Origin: Ottelia alismoides
Lineage: Eukaryota; Streptophyta; Magnoliopsida; Alismatales; Hydrocharitaceae
Reading direction: 5' to 3'
Assembly: GCA_037367405.1 (NCBI GenBank)
Contig: JAZKJV010000154.1
Location: forward strand, 479,304-543,303
DNA: 64,000 bases
Position numbers and translations under genes: made by a program. The notes below the pieces were generated by a model. The model did no database searches. It worked only from the letters and a program-made list of their open reading frames with translations, and had not been told where the DNA came from. This document shows, piece after piece, positions 36,264 to 48,088 of this stretch (its first letter is position 1; each line of letters opens with the position of its first letter).

Positions 36264-37361
36264 TAGTCTCCACTACATATATACTTGGAAATTAATCGGT
36301 AATTATGCTAAAATTCATCATTGATCAAATCATGTCGTAAGTGATCCAATTGTATCTCTCTACAACTCTATTGAGTTAAGGTGCATTAGGAGGAGTGAGA
36401 TAGGAATGATATTCATATATTCATAAGGCATTTTTTGAATTCATCTAATGGATACAAGCTACCTAGGTCAGATTAAATTCATTTCATCTTCCTTCAAACT
36501 TTGGTTCTAAATCAAACTTGTGAAATCTTTGAATATTTTAGAGTTTTCTATGGTAAAGGAAAGAAATCTCATATCAAAAATAATTATCGAATGATATCGC
36601 ATATCATCAATGTTTATTATGATACAGATGATCCACATACATCAATAAGTATGAGATCTTGAGTACCTTGACATCTTACACCATTCTCGGAGAAGGGTGT
36701 ATTGGATATTTTACTTTGAATACAATATTCAAAAGTATGTAAGATTTGAAATTTCAAACATTCTAAATCTTCATCTTTTACTAGTCTATTGATCTCATCA
36801 ACAAACATATGTCCAAGGCTTGATGCCAGATCATTGTCAAATGATCTTCATCCTCCTATTGATCATTTAAGGTTTAATTTTCAGTATTAGAAATGTTAAT
36901 GAACCATTCATTAATTTTCTAATTTAGTAGAGCCCACTAGCAGTTAGATTATTATCTGGAATATATCCATCACAACTCTTTATGTTAGGTTTATTCCAGA
37001 ATTCATGTTTATTTCCAACATTTAGAAATAAACAATGAGTGTATTCTAATATGTAGGTCATAGAGACATTCTCTAAGACTAAGGACTCTCCCACTAAAAT
37101 TATGAATTCTATTTATCTAATAGAGATTGTTGCAACAATTGCATCAATATCCATGTGGATGACTTTTAAAACCTCAAGATCAAAATTTGTAGTTTTCTAA
37201 ACATATGCAAGCAATTGCAAGTGTTATTAAAAGAATGAGATACAATTATTAGAATTCGATCTTATCAAATAAGAAAGTCAATTTCAATGATTAAATATAG
37301 ATATAGATTATCCCGATGCACTATCTAGGTCCTTCTCTAAGGATCCTAGATAGACTAGATA
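34475..37361 (-). pseudogene. pol: Ty1/copia element II pol remnant (RT and integrase)
   Basis: On the minus strand the palm motif is IVFIVLNVDDILII at 35,355-35,314: both Asp kept, Tyr replaced by Asn as in element I. Upstream are FLYEYLSDDIRMKQPHGF, then VCKLKNSIYGLK (about 35,560-35,450), and ORF 36,037-35,780 with HDMERWMLAINSKVDFIYKC, then WTLEDPP, the start of copia RT. ORF 36,808-36,617 reads SKISNTPFSENGV, then LILIDVCGS, the junction of the gag-pre-integrase domain with integrase. Stops break all of it. Confidence 0.82.
36230..36261. repeat. AT microsatellite
   Basis: 32 bp of alternating TA inside integrase-derived sequence. The same place in element I (about 11,558) has only ATATATAT, so the tract expanded in this copy. 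Confidence 0.9.
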
Positions 37362-39347
37362 GTCGAAAGGGATTGAGTTATTGGGATCAGGAACTGAAAC
37401 ATCATTTTTATTGAAAGTAGCAGTCTGCACATGACCTGGACTGAGACTGACACTAGGACTCTGATTGGTAATTGGAAAAGAGAATGACAACTGTGGCTGT
37501 AGGGGGTTGTTGCTGCTATTGTGAGTACTCCTCTTTTGATTCAGACTTGCTCAACTCCGAGGTGTTGCGGTCCTCTAGTTTGGGGGTTCGTGGTCTCTTT
37601 TCCTCTTCTTATTCTTCCCATATGTATGCTTAGGCATGGGCACTAGGGCTATGTCATTGCATTCCTTTGCTTGATCAAGCATTTTTACGGTATTTCTGCT
37701 CCTGAGAGAAATATAATTCCTGTCATCATGTGAAAAGATCTCGTATTCAGTTAAATAATATTATGAGATTATTACATGATATTTTCATCCAAGGTTATTG
37801 AGGTTAGCTTGGATTTGAGCGGGAATCACGGTTTGTGGTGTTGTTCACTCATCTCTCCATCTTGAGAGCTGATTGATATCAACTCTCATGTCATGTAGTT
37901 CTTCCAGCACTCTCTAGAGTTCGGGAGAGATTGAAGAGGATGTTGTTCTTGCTTGGCTTGGGGTGGATGGATCTGATGGTACTAGCCATGTTGGCCCTGG
38001 TGCATGTATTGTTGTTGCTATTGCGGGTTCCGATAACCCAGACACGACTGTTGGTATTGTTTCCGCCGCTGCTGGGGCTGATATCCAAAATGAGACTGTG
38101 GTGGATGAGGGTTCAGAGCTGAGTTAAAATCCTATTGGCTGATGAGATCAAGGTTGTACCAACTTCGTTGATCTCCATCACTTGTGAAGGTTCCTTATAG
38201 CGGAGGTTTCTTCGATCTGATGGGCAAGAGATTCGTCTCCATTGTAGCTACTTTGTTGCCCTACCCCTTGCCCTTGAATATAGTCAATATGGTGTGTGGG
38301 GCGAGGGGTGTAGTCAAGGCAGGTATATGGATCTTAGATACCCAATCAGCTAGTTCTTCCATCTGCTTGGGTAGCTTAGATAAGTTCTCCATATCAGTAG
38401 ATTTATGGAGTTTGTCCACCTTCTTGTAAATCTACCTGACCATAGTTAGCTTATCAACGATGATCCACATGTCAGCACTTTGATCGGTAGACAGATTATT
38501 CACAGTCTTCTTTCCCTTTTCTTTTGATAATAGTGAAAGGGGATTGGTCGTGTAGGCCCAGCTCGTGGTTTGTGCATGGCTTGTGTTTGTTAATTTTTCG
38601 AACACTTTATAGACTGTGTCCTCATGACATCCCATATAGCTTCCTCCCCAAGAGGCACTAACTAACCCTTACATTTCTAGCTTTAACCACTTACAAGATT
38701 CTGGACCAGTGTCATCTTGCTTAACCATGCCTAGGGAATTTTTGAAATTAAGTTCGTAAACCTCTCTCAGGTTTCATGAAATGGTTCATTGGGATGTTGG
38801 GTAAAGCTTGTGAGCTTGATACTCGTTTTATTAATTCTACTCACTTGGTAGAATTTCTTGAGGAATAGAGTCTTGAATGTAGCCCATGTTGAGATCACCT
38901 CCCCTAAGTTCTTCAGCTGGTATGATGCCTTATCGGTCAAGGCGAAGGGAGCGAGTCTCAACCTAATATAGTCTTGAATAACCTAATATAGTCTTTACTA
39001 ACCCCAAGGTGAGAGAGGTTGTCACAGACTAATTCAAAGTCTCGGAGAAAAGAGTAGGACTCTTCATGGTTGTTTCCTCTGAACTTGGGAAGCAGTGCGA
39101 GGAAATGTGGTTTATGCTCGAACGCATCCTTGGGGGTTACTGGTCTCTGCCAATTGTTTTCCTCATCAATCTCTGGAAGATATGTATCTTCCATAGCAAC
39201 TTTTTCCTGATCTACAACTCCTTCTAGTTCTGCTAACCAGGCTCTTAGTAATTTATTCTGTTGCTCGGCTGCAGTTATACATGCAAGAATTGCCATCATT
39301 GGATCGTTATTGTTCTAGTCTTTACCAGGATTCTTCTTTGGAGGCAT
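37362..39347 (-). pseudogene. gag: Athila/Tat-type gag (copy E), broken
   Basis: It starts MPPKKNPGKD at 39,347 with a stop at codon 11, and the same frame continues MMAILACITAAEQQNKL to KPHFLALLPKFRGNNHEESY and FLRDFELVCDNL. A 20-bp tandem duplication at 38,961-39,000 shifts the frame. The next ORF (38,961-38,767) gives RLAPFALTDKASYQLKNL and TSFTQHPNEPFHET, the conserved Gag core of Athila/Tat elements. Later parts (38,635-37,308) are Q-rich with stops and end with FDYLVYLGSLEKDLDSASG at about 37,370. No zinc knuckle is visible. This particle protein is dead. Confidence 0.82.
38961..38995. repeat. 20-bp tandem duplication in gag
   Basis: ACCTAATATAGTCTTGAATA (38,961-38,980) is followed at once by a second ACCTAATATAGTCTT. 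The period of 20 bp is not a multiple of 3, so it frameshifts gag. Confidence 0.9.
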
Positions 39348-39421
39348 TTTGTTTTATTCTTCACCTTTATAAGTAAATATGTCTAAATTAGATACAAGTT
39401 TCGATCGGTTTCTACCAAAGA

Positions 39422-39649
39422 TTAGAGTTTCCTTGTTAAGGGGAGAATAAAAGACATGGTTAGTCTGGGATCGATTGAACCCTGAGAGTGACTTATTGAG
39501 CTTGGTTTTGAGAAGAGAGTCATCCAAGACTGAGCAAGTTTGAGAATAGGGTCATCTTTATCCCAAGAAGACATGAATTCTAAGGGGTTCTGTGAAGTGT
39601 TCGCAAAGTTCGAACTAAAATCCCCAGAGAAATCTATCTCGAATGTCAA
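39422..39649 (-). CDS. Short leader ORF upstream of gag (copy E), 75 aa
   Basis: Starts MTFEIDFSGDFSSNFANTSQ and ends 75 bp before the gag ATG. DNA of this stretch aligns by eye with 4,150-4,330 (GGGGA-TTTT-GTTCG-TTTGCGA in both). There the ORF (MDNWGEFCSDFAIL) is in frame with gag. A similar start, MDDWRYFYPDFSNPF, is at 47,629. This could be an N-terminal extension of Gag, a translated upstream ORF, or just conserved leader DNA. Function unknown. Confidence 0.4.
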   Translation of the reverse strand: MTFEIDFSGDFSSNFANTSQNPLEFMSSWDKDDPILKLAQSWMTLFSKPSSISHSQGSIDPRLTMSFILPLTRKL

Positions 39650-40842
39650 GAAAATCTATAGGAGCACAATGACAGAGTCAAGAGAGTGAGAATTCATAGG
39701 GGTTCCAATCCAATGACTTTTGGACACACACAAGGCAAACACAAATCAAACCTGTAGATTTACCCACTCGACACTTGTGAAGGTACATTATTGTTTGACC
39801 GCTTATCTTTTCCGATTTAATTTAATGATAAAACAATCTTTGAGAAGATTAAGTGGGTCTTAGGTTCTGTAGAGTGCCATAACGACTAGCCCAAATTCAT
39901 ACAGCTAGTTGCATCTACCTTTAGCTAGTATGGGTCTAAGTACGGACCGTAGAGTGGCTACCCATATTACTTCATGACGGTGCTTACACGTTGTCCTTTA
40001 ACCACCCAATCTTCTAAGGGAGACCGTAGTTCCCTCACTGAGAAGTAGTTTGTCATTTTTAAATTCAGTAGTCAAAATGAGTCTCCCATGTTACGTGAGC
40101 ACAAAAAAATCATGCCTAACGAGCACTCCCAATTCCTTTAAATCCTAAGTTGTAAAAGTGAGGAGGAGAGGATCGAGAAAGCCGATGCAAGTGAGAACTC
40201 AATAATGAATGCTAAGAAGAAGACTTATAATGATTCCTCGAATTCTTCGTGCACGATGCAATACAAGAAATTAAAATTTACACTATATGATATGCACGGA
40301 TGAAAAACACCCTAAGAAAATAGTTCTATTAGCGAGAAGAATTGATTTAAAATGTGGTTTATGTTGAAGCATCTACAATGCGTATAGTTAGTGAAGATGT
40401 GTGGCCTAAAAACTATGAGCATAATAAGAAATAAATAACTTAATCTACCGCACGAGCACCTAATTTCTACGCCACTCAAGGCGGGTCCCAATACCATAGA
40501 AGTGGTTGAAACAGACTTGACACACCACAAAAATTCCAGTCTAAATTATTACAAAAATCAGGGTTCAGAGAATTCCTATAAATGATGCAGAAAATACAAC
40601 CTAATCTAAGCTCTTTTTTACAAAAAATAAAATAAAAGTCTTCTTCGCAGATCCTTGAGTTTTGACCACAAATTTTGTTCCGAATTACCTACAAAGAGAG
40701 AAATTATAGTCAATATTAGGAGTGAGAGAGAGAGAGAAATGCGAATAAAATGCAAAACAAAAAGAAAATGGAAAAATGAACAGAAATTAAATTCACAAAA
40801 ATTAATTACACAACTTTTTTTAAAACACTAAAAATATGACGT
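39650..40842 (-). other. Untranslated leader of copy E
   Basis: About 1.2 kb between PBS and leader ORF, AT-rich, with stops in all frames. Nothing else recognised. Confidence 0.55.
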
Positions 40843-40860
40843 TCCCCAGCAACGACGCCA
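40843..40860 (-). other. Primer-binding site, tRNA-Asp (copy E)
   Basis: Minus strand TGGCGTCGTTGCTGGGGA, 16/18 to the tRNA-Asp complement; both changes are C to T. Two bases separate it from the LTR. Confidence 0.85.
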
Positions 40861-40862
40861 TT

Positions 40863-43800
40863 TGATGAATGCTTATTTCATCTCTTTAGTAGTTGTTAAT
40901 TGTAGTATAGGAGATGAAAAGCGACCTATCAAAAATCACAAATCTTGAATATTGTAGAGAATTTTTACTTAGTAAGTGTACCAAAGTCAAACGCAGGGAA
41001 CTGACTATTTAGTTGCACAGTTTAAATTAAGAAAAGTAATTAATTAATTATTATGTTAATATCTATGTTAGGAAATAAAGAGAAAAGAGTTGCTATGATT
41101 AAAATGCCAGCAGAAGAAACAAAGAAGACTAAGTAGCACGGGATCTGTGATTATTTCTTTTTAATCCTCAATTAAAATAGTCAGTTAATCCTCAATTGAA
41201 ATCACATGTCGTAAGAGATTAAAGTATAGAAAGATTTATCGAAGCAAGTACAGGCTCCATGCTAAATGATCAATATATCCAATATTAATCTTGTGATAAA
41301 GAGATCACTTGTTGATTTGACTCCAAATGTTCCTGTGATTTAATCCTCAGAGAATGACCACTAATAACAAAATTAAATCTCATAATCTTCCAATGAATGT
41401 GTCTCGAAAATAATCAACAACAATCACAACATGATTAATCAAATTAGACCTCCTCAAATGAATTTCAATCTCATAAAGTATGAATTAGTTCCTCCCAATT
41501 CATGCCCCTACAAATTTATTAAAGAGTATGGTCAATTATCAAAGAGAATTAATCAAATTTAAATATTCTCAATCGAATCCATGCAAAATGAATCAATAAG
41601 TCTCTCAATATAAAATAACATGAAGTGTCAAAAATCAGCCTACATAGATAAAGATGTTCATTAAATAATAATCATCAATAAATAGCTTCAGATCTATCCA
41701 TAAAATATATGAAATGATAGAATATTCAACAAGCTTCAAAATGTTATATTGTGCATAAAAATATGATTGCAGATGCAAAAGATATTCAATGTTAAAGATC
41801 TAGGGACTAAAATGCAAATAAAATAAAGTGTTCATCCATTTCAGGTCCTGAGAGGGGCTTGTCTGCAATAAATCAAATCCAGTTGGTCCCTTCTGTAAAT
41901 TACCCTTAGTGGGGGCATTTTTGCAATTTGATGGAGGTCGGAGGGGTCCTTGCAAATAACCTAGGTCACGTGAAGGATTCACGTGCCTGGATCGTTATGC
42001 GAATGGCCAGAAGAGAAAGGGCTCAGGTGCAACCAAGTCCACGTGCAGGTAGCACATGAAGGTGAGGCTCGGTGCATGGCGTGGTTCCGAAGCTCCACGT
42101 GTTGCGTTGAGGTGGTGCGGGGCCACCTGAGGCTGGGAGGCTCGGGTGGGTGAGATCCAACAACTGCAAGTCATCCTCGATCTTTGAATCATATGGTAGG
42201 GGCTCCTCAGATGCGGGTACCGTTGGATCTAGATCCAAGGGAACCTGCTTCTTCGTCCTCCTCTATGGGCAGTGGCAAGAGGCATGGGATCCGGCAAGCT
42301 CCTCAGAGCACCATCGATGTCCTACGGACAAACGGAGGCTCTAGGAAGCTTTTGGAGGACCTGGAGAAGAGGGTGGAGGCTTTTGGAGGTTGGTGTGCGC
42401 ATCGAGGAGAATGAAATGAAGGTCCTGACGTTGGCGGAGGGAGGTAGGACCTGAAGCTCCAGGTCTGTGTAAGACCTGGAGGTGAAGTAAAGTGAAGGAG
42501 TGAGAGGAGAAAGGGGAGGGTCTATCAATGATCGGTCAAAGGTGAGGGGTATGAGGCGGAGCTAATCAGACCTTGAAGAGGGTCTAAAGCATGTGTGTGA
42601 GCGTGCAATAAATCAGAGAAATTGATAGGGCAAGATGGCAGAGTACTTGGAAGATGTTAGGAAGAGGAGGTCGACAGAGATGATGGTCGCCTGATGAAGG
42701 AGGTAGAATCTCCTTTCCTTGCTCGAGTGTCCTGGCTATAGAGGATACGAGTTCTACAACTGATAGGAGCTGCTATATGACTGGGAAGCAGCTGTGGGTC
42801 GCACCTGATTTCACCTCATTGTGACTCATCGGAGATTTCACCCACTACTATCACCTGGGCCAAGAACGGAGCTGGAAGGAAGGTTTAGTAATGGTGGATA
42901 AGAGGGAATATGGGAAGAGGAGAAGTATTTGTAGGTAGAGGTTCGACGGTTATAGGTGGTAGCAACTTGTTTTGAAATGGTCGAAGGTGATAATGAAGAG
43001 AGGGTGTTGAATGGTTGGGGGTTGCGTGAAGATGGAGGAAGATGGGGCAATGTACTGGCGGCATTTGCTTGTGAGGAGGTGGTCGGTTGTGGCCATTAGA
43101 ATAGGAAGGGGGCGATAGGGCGGCAATGCGTAATATGCATCGGAGGGGAGTTAACGGAGGTAGACGATGGGTTTTCAACCGTTGGATTTGGCTGAGGCGC
43201 GGATGGATGTAAACAATCTTATCTGATGATTAGATCAAACGACTGAGGTTGTGGTGGAAAGTAGCGACGTGGATGAGATCCTATGATCTCATCAAACGAT
43301 GTAGAGTGAGGTGGGTGGGGAGTATAGAGCCGGACTGTGTGGTAACTCCAGAGAGTGCCATGCAGACCAATAAGAAAATTCTAAAAAGAAGAAAATTAAG
43401 ATAAAAATCGAATTAAAATAATTATAAGTTGAATTAAGAAAAAGTCAAAACATAAAAGTTGTAGATCTCGACGAGATCTACAAGTTTCATGTTGATCAAA
43501 AAGTCAAAAGAGGTCAATTGCACAATTGTATTTTTGTATAAGGAATAATTGTCAATTAAACACTTATATTTTAATGCTTTGTGATTTTTTGTATTTTTAA
43601 TTAGGATTTAATTAGTGGATTATTTTATATACATATTTAATATAATTTTTGTGTATTTTTATATGTTAGGAAAAAAGTAAAATTAAATCAACAAACAGAA
43701 AATATGTACAAAATATATAATGTCAAAATTTTGTTTTTCCTCTTGATTTTCTGATTTTTATGGATTTTAGTTCTTTATGCCAAGTTAGTTTATTATTTAA

Positions 43801-44023
43801 AGAATATATTAGAGAAAGAATTAGGTTGAAATAAATAATTTTTGCACATAAAATAACATGTTCAAATTGGGTAAAGACAAGGTTATTTAATTACAGATTT
43901 TAACCCTAATTTCAACATTTTTAGTGAATGTTAATTAATCGATTTTAAAGATTTTACTTAGTGAATTATAAAGGGGATTCTACTAAAATAACCATATAGA
44001 GTAGATGAATCATGGATTCATCA
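40863..44023 (-). repeat. Athila-like 5' LTR (copy E)
   Basis: 3,161 bp. Minus strand starts TGATGAATCCATGATTCATC (a hairpin) and ends ATTCATCA, so the ends form an 8-bp inverted repeat. It has a C-rich block on the minus strand (about 42,000-43,390) and, near 41,880-41,980, the phrases GGTCCCT and TTTTTGCAA. ORFs here (up to 97 codons) are open on both strands and judged spurious. Confidence 0.8.
43451..43510. promoter_or_regulatory. Conserved 41-nt hairpin and inverted TTGAC pair (copy E)
   Basis: 43,451-43,491 has GTAGATCTCG-A-CGAGATCTAC in its centre, flanked by complementary arms (CATAAAA / TTTCATG). Next to it, on the minus strand, is TTTGACTTTTTGATCAA. Same order and spacing as 55-111. 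Confidence 0.6.
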
Positions 44024-46157
44024 CTCCACCTCTAGTCGTCGGACCTCTCCTCCACTTCCATCTCCGCATCGATCTCCACCAATAACAGCCTATCCTACTT
44101 CTCCCTTGCCTCATCGTTCTTCCCTTGCCGGTACAATAGCTAGAGGACCCCATCTGAGGGGTGTTGATCTCCAGAATCGGCCCCAGGTCTTCCATTAGAA
44201 CCCTCGAGCTCCAGGGCCTGTTCAACGAGCTCCAGACCCATTTGATGCTCCTAGGAGGTGCAGAACGACAACAGGAGCATGAGGAGACAATCAACAGTGC
44301 TCCATGTACCAGAACGCTCGAGCTTCATCGAATCCAAACTCGCCAACGATGAGTTCATCTTCACTTCTTCCAGACCCAGCCCCTGTCGTTCGATCAAGAA
44401 TAGTACTCTAGAAGAAGCAGGTGATGTCCTATCAAGGCGAAGCTCAACCATTGATCTCATCTAGACATCTAACCCCAGATGTCCAAAGCGAACCGGTATC
44501 CACCGTTCAGATCCATCCAGGTGTCCAAGTGAAGATCAAGAGCAGTTGGATCATGTGCTTTTGAGGGGTATAATTGCATACATATCATCATCTTTATTTT
44601 ATTTACATTTTAGTCTTTTTATTAATTAAAGATCCTTTATATTTTTATAAATTTTGCAAAAGGGCCCTCGAACTTCATGCATATTACTACTAGGTCCATG
44701 CCAGCTCAGCTCACGTTGTCCCCATGTGAGTTAGGCATATTGCACATATATCCTGACAATATTTGTAATTGTATTTTAATACTAAAAATTTTATTTCCGT
44801 TCAAAGTTTCTGGCGATTTTGCATGAGCCCCCTTGTATTTATTTTTAATTGCAAAAATACCCCTACCAACTGCTTGTATTTTTATTCTTGTTTTTCCTTT
44901 TATTAAAAATATCTCTTGTGCTTATTTAAATTTGGGGAAATCATTTTGATTGCCATAAATCATGCTTATTCATGCTATGTCTTGGGACTTGGAACTTATT
45001 TGATTTTTCCATTTACTAAATAAGGTTTAGATGCAATGTACTCCATGTTTAGCGTAGAAAATCCGAACAAAAATTAGATATCCTCAAAAAATTCCAAAAA
45101 AATCGCCTATTTTTTATTAGACTATTTTACAACTCCAGAAAAAAAACACAAAAAATATCAAAAGAAAAACCTAAAAATAAAAAACTCCTCTAATATATAA
45201 AATTTGCAAAATATTTTTGAAAAAAACCTAAAATATTACTTTATGTTATATATATGTATATATTAACATCTACATACTAAAATTGATTTGAAGAAATTTT
45301 GAGACCATTTGCTATTTAAATCTCAAATCAATTCGACATATTTTAAAAGTACCTCATTTTGTATATTTTGGATTTTAAAATACCTAAAAATTAGCAACAA
45401 ATTCCTGGAAAATCACGAAAACATAATAAATATAAAAAACACAAAAATATTGTACTCTGTTTTTTTGCTATACATAGCTATAATTATAATTATAATACCC
45501 TATATTGTATAATATACTTATATATTATTATATATAATATATATTATTATTAATTATGATAAATACTTTATAATTATTTTAAAACCCTATAAAATGAAAA
45601 AAGGACTACTCTTTAGATATTTTTTTGAGCTTTGCATATTTATTATATATTTTATATTATATACCACTTATATTATACATATTACATATATATAGTTATA
45701 TATAATTATATATATATATATCTATAAGAGATTAGAAAAATAAATTAAAAATTAGAAAATTATAAAAATATATTAAATTTTTAAAATTAAGAATAGAAAA
45801 AATATATAAAATTTAAAAATAAAAACCCCACAAAAATATTAATTAATTGATTAATTCAGTGAATATTATACAAATACTTATATTATTTATTCATTATTTA
45901 TTTATAAATAATATACCTTTCTACACCGACTTGTATCCCTGTATTTGACACCCAGTCTACTTGTCCACTATACACATTTATTTCTGGGTTATAATAAATT
46001 TTGATCCACATCACACTTCCTTTTATTGCTTCATTTTTATATTATGGGTTGATTATTGAATTTATCAAAGGTCTTCAAGAGATGTTATCACATCAACTTA
46101 GTGGTCCCATCATGTGTGGACCACAAGACAATCCCTCGAATATTTTTTGAGATTTCA
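44024..46157 (+). repeat. Alpha 5' LTR, right part (copy D)
   Basis: Aligns without large gaps to 53,265-55,339, roughly 80-85% identical over a 120-bp sample. It starts abruptly next to the LTR of copy E, so its left half was displaced (perhaps 29,881-31,856) or lost. The first 550 bp are C-rich, then comes AT-rich text with TTTTGCAAAAGGGCCC and AATTGCAAAAATACCCC. It ends GATTTCA at 46,157. ORFs here are on both strands and not credible. Confidence 0.75.
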
Positions 46158-46159
46158 AA

Positions 46160-46177
46160 TGTCATCGTTGTTAGGGA
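46160..46177 (+). other. Primer-binding site, tRNA-Asp, degenerate (Alpha)
   Basis: TGTCATCGTTGTTAGGGA, 12/18 to the tRNA-Asp complement; five of the six changes are C/T or G/A transitions. The two-base AA spacer after the LTR is kept. Confidence 0.65.
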
Positions 46178-47628
46178 GGAACTGAGTGTAGAATTTTTGT
46201 ACAATATTCCTCTTTTATTTATTTTTGATATTTATTTGACTGTTCTGGCCACTTATTTCAATGTTTATCTTTCTTGCGAGGTACTGGACGGCAACGACGA
46301 CTTCTTAGGAAGTCGACACACTCAAGCCGACTAGAAGAGAGTAGCAGCAGGAGGCAAAGAGAGAAGGAAACCGATCCGTCTCCTTTAATTTTTTTGTTTT
46401 ATTTAGTAAGAGAGTGTTCTATTCTTAGTTTTGTAAATTAAATTATAATAATTTTTAGACATTGGACACTGCCATACCTCACGAGGTCCAGTGCCCGAGT
46501 GTTTGTTCACCTGGAAGCCTCGTTATGATTTTTGTGGTTTCCTTGCTTTTATTTTTCGTTGTTTCACGCGTTTTGAGTTTTTTAACTTTCTTTTTATTTG
46601 TTTTCTGTGAATGAGCCCTAGTTTAAGATTTGCTTGATCGATAGAGTAGGTCCAAAGCCCTAATTGAATTGCATGTACTTATAGTTTTGCCCTTGGATCT
46701 AATCAAATCTAATTATTGATTATTTGGATTCAAAATAGTGCACCACGAGAGATTCAACACAATGCTTGGAGGACCCGTTGTGGCGGGCACCAAGGAGTCT
46801 CCAAGACCGAACTTTAGGTTTCTTTTATGGGTAGTCAGCTCTTGTTCTTCACAATAATATCAACTCATGTTTCTAGGTCACTTTCATCGTCTTGCATTGC
46901 ATATAGAGTAGGTTTCATATCAGTATAGAATCCTACATGAAGAGAGCTAGAGGCATGGTGAGTATCTCTACCCTAGCACACATCATTGATTTACGCTTGC
47001 ATTGTTTTTTGCTCTCTCCCTCTGATTTTGACCACTAAGGATACTGAATGAATTGATAACTCGTTAGGCTTCGTGCATTTATAAAAAAATTCAAAAAATG
47101 ACAATTAATAAAATTGAGCCTGCTTACTCTATTCGACTCTAAAAATAGATGTAAAGGACAAATCATTGTTTTGAGGATAGTAACCCCCTCCTTGTACACA
47201 TGTTGCATTCAGATTGATTGAGGCACAAACACCTAAGGAATAGAGCCCCCAACCCTAGACTTGTGCCTTAGGCACTTGGGTCAGCTCTTGGGCCATGTTA
47301 TTGCTGGAAGCACTTGCCTTAGACGTTAGATGAAGTGGTTCCGATGTTCTAGTAGGTGCACCACCGACTAGAACATAACCACTCGAGGTGACGGCACCTG
47401 TGAGCTTGAAAATATTTTGTTTTCTCATCTAACTCTAAAATTGGACAAGATAAAAAAACTGAACTTTCACGATCATCATTGTGTTGAGTTGGTGAAGTGA
47501 GGGGTTTGTTTGTTCATATTTGTGTTTGTTTGTATGCATACTCGATATTCTTTGTGCATTTTCACCTTTTTCTTGCATACCTTGACTTGATCATCGTGAT
47601 CTCGCGATCCCCATCTTCTGTTTCGGAG
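46178..47628 (+). other. Alpha leader
   Basis: Non-coding, but clearly related to the leader at 62,056-62,880. Both have CTTGCGAGG, GAGTGTTTGTTCAC-like text, GAATGAGCCCTTAG-like text, CGTTGTGGCGG and TAGGTTT...ACATG-AGAGAGCT in the same order. Confidence 0.6.
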
Positions 47629-47925
47629 ATGGATGACTGGAGATATTTTTATCCAGATTTCTCGAATCCTTTTTAATCTCCATCTGGTCCACCTCCATTT
47701 TATGAGGACTTTGCTCCTGAGTTTCCTTTTTGTACGTATACGCCTCATCCACATTTTCAGGCATCAGATTTTGATTTTTACTCATCATCACAACCATCAC
47801 AATTCCCACCATCTCACCCACCTGAGACCGAGCTGTTGGAGTCACCTCTTATGGATACCACTCTTGAGTACATGACCCGGGTAGTAGAGCAAATAAAGCA
47901 GAGAATAAATGACTTTACTATATAA
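47629..47925 (+). pseudogene. Alpha gag-like N-terminal ORF, one stop
   Basis: Starts MDDWRYFYPDFSNPF, stop at codon 16, then the same frame runs FYEDFAPEFPFCTYTPHPHF and ends RVVEQIKQRINDFTI. Rich in Pro and aromatic residues, no known domain. The start resembles the leader ORF at 4,174. It would lie where gag lies in related elements. Confidence 0.45.
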
Positions 47926-48088
47926 ATAAGACTGATGCTTCACCTTCCTATGCTATGGATTCACGAGAGGAAACCCACGAGAGCTTGCAATCGGCCAAAA
48001 TACAAAAAAATTGAGAAAAGTGTAAAAATAAAAAAAAGATAATAATGGGAGACATTTAGTCAATCCGAGTTGTGAGGAGAGGGCACCC

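Larger units (their letters stand above)
31857..37361 (-). mobile_element. Ty1/copia element II, 5'-truncated
   Basis: Same family and orientation as element I: one LTR and the 3' part of the coding region, matching 7,141 to about 12,605. It ends abruptly at about 37,361, where element I continues (CATACCATCAAT) but this one changes to Athila-like gag sequence. Confidence 0.75.
37362..44023 (-). mobile_element. Athila-like Ty3 element (copy E), 3'-truncated
   Basis: Minus-strand order: LTR 44,023-40,863, two-base spacer, tRNA-Asp PBS, about 1.2 kb leader, short ORF, gag. It is lost beyond 37,362, where copia element II abuts. No pol domains remain. Its outer LTR end lies inside another LTR (44,024), so it inserted there. 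Confidence 0.78.

Noticed and set aside
45470..45800. AT-rich runs as a replication origin or matrix attachment site
   Set aside because: They are ordinary AT-rich LTR sequence, repeated in copies C and B; nothing specific supports such a function.
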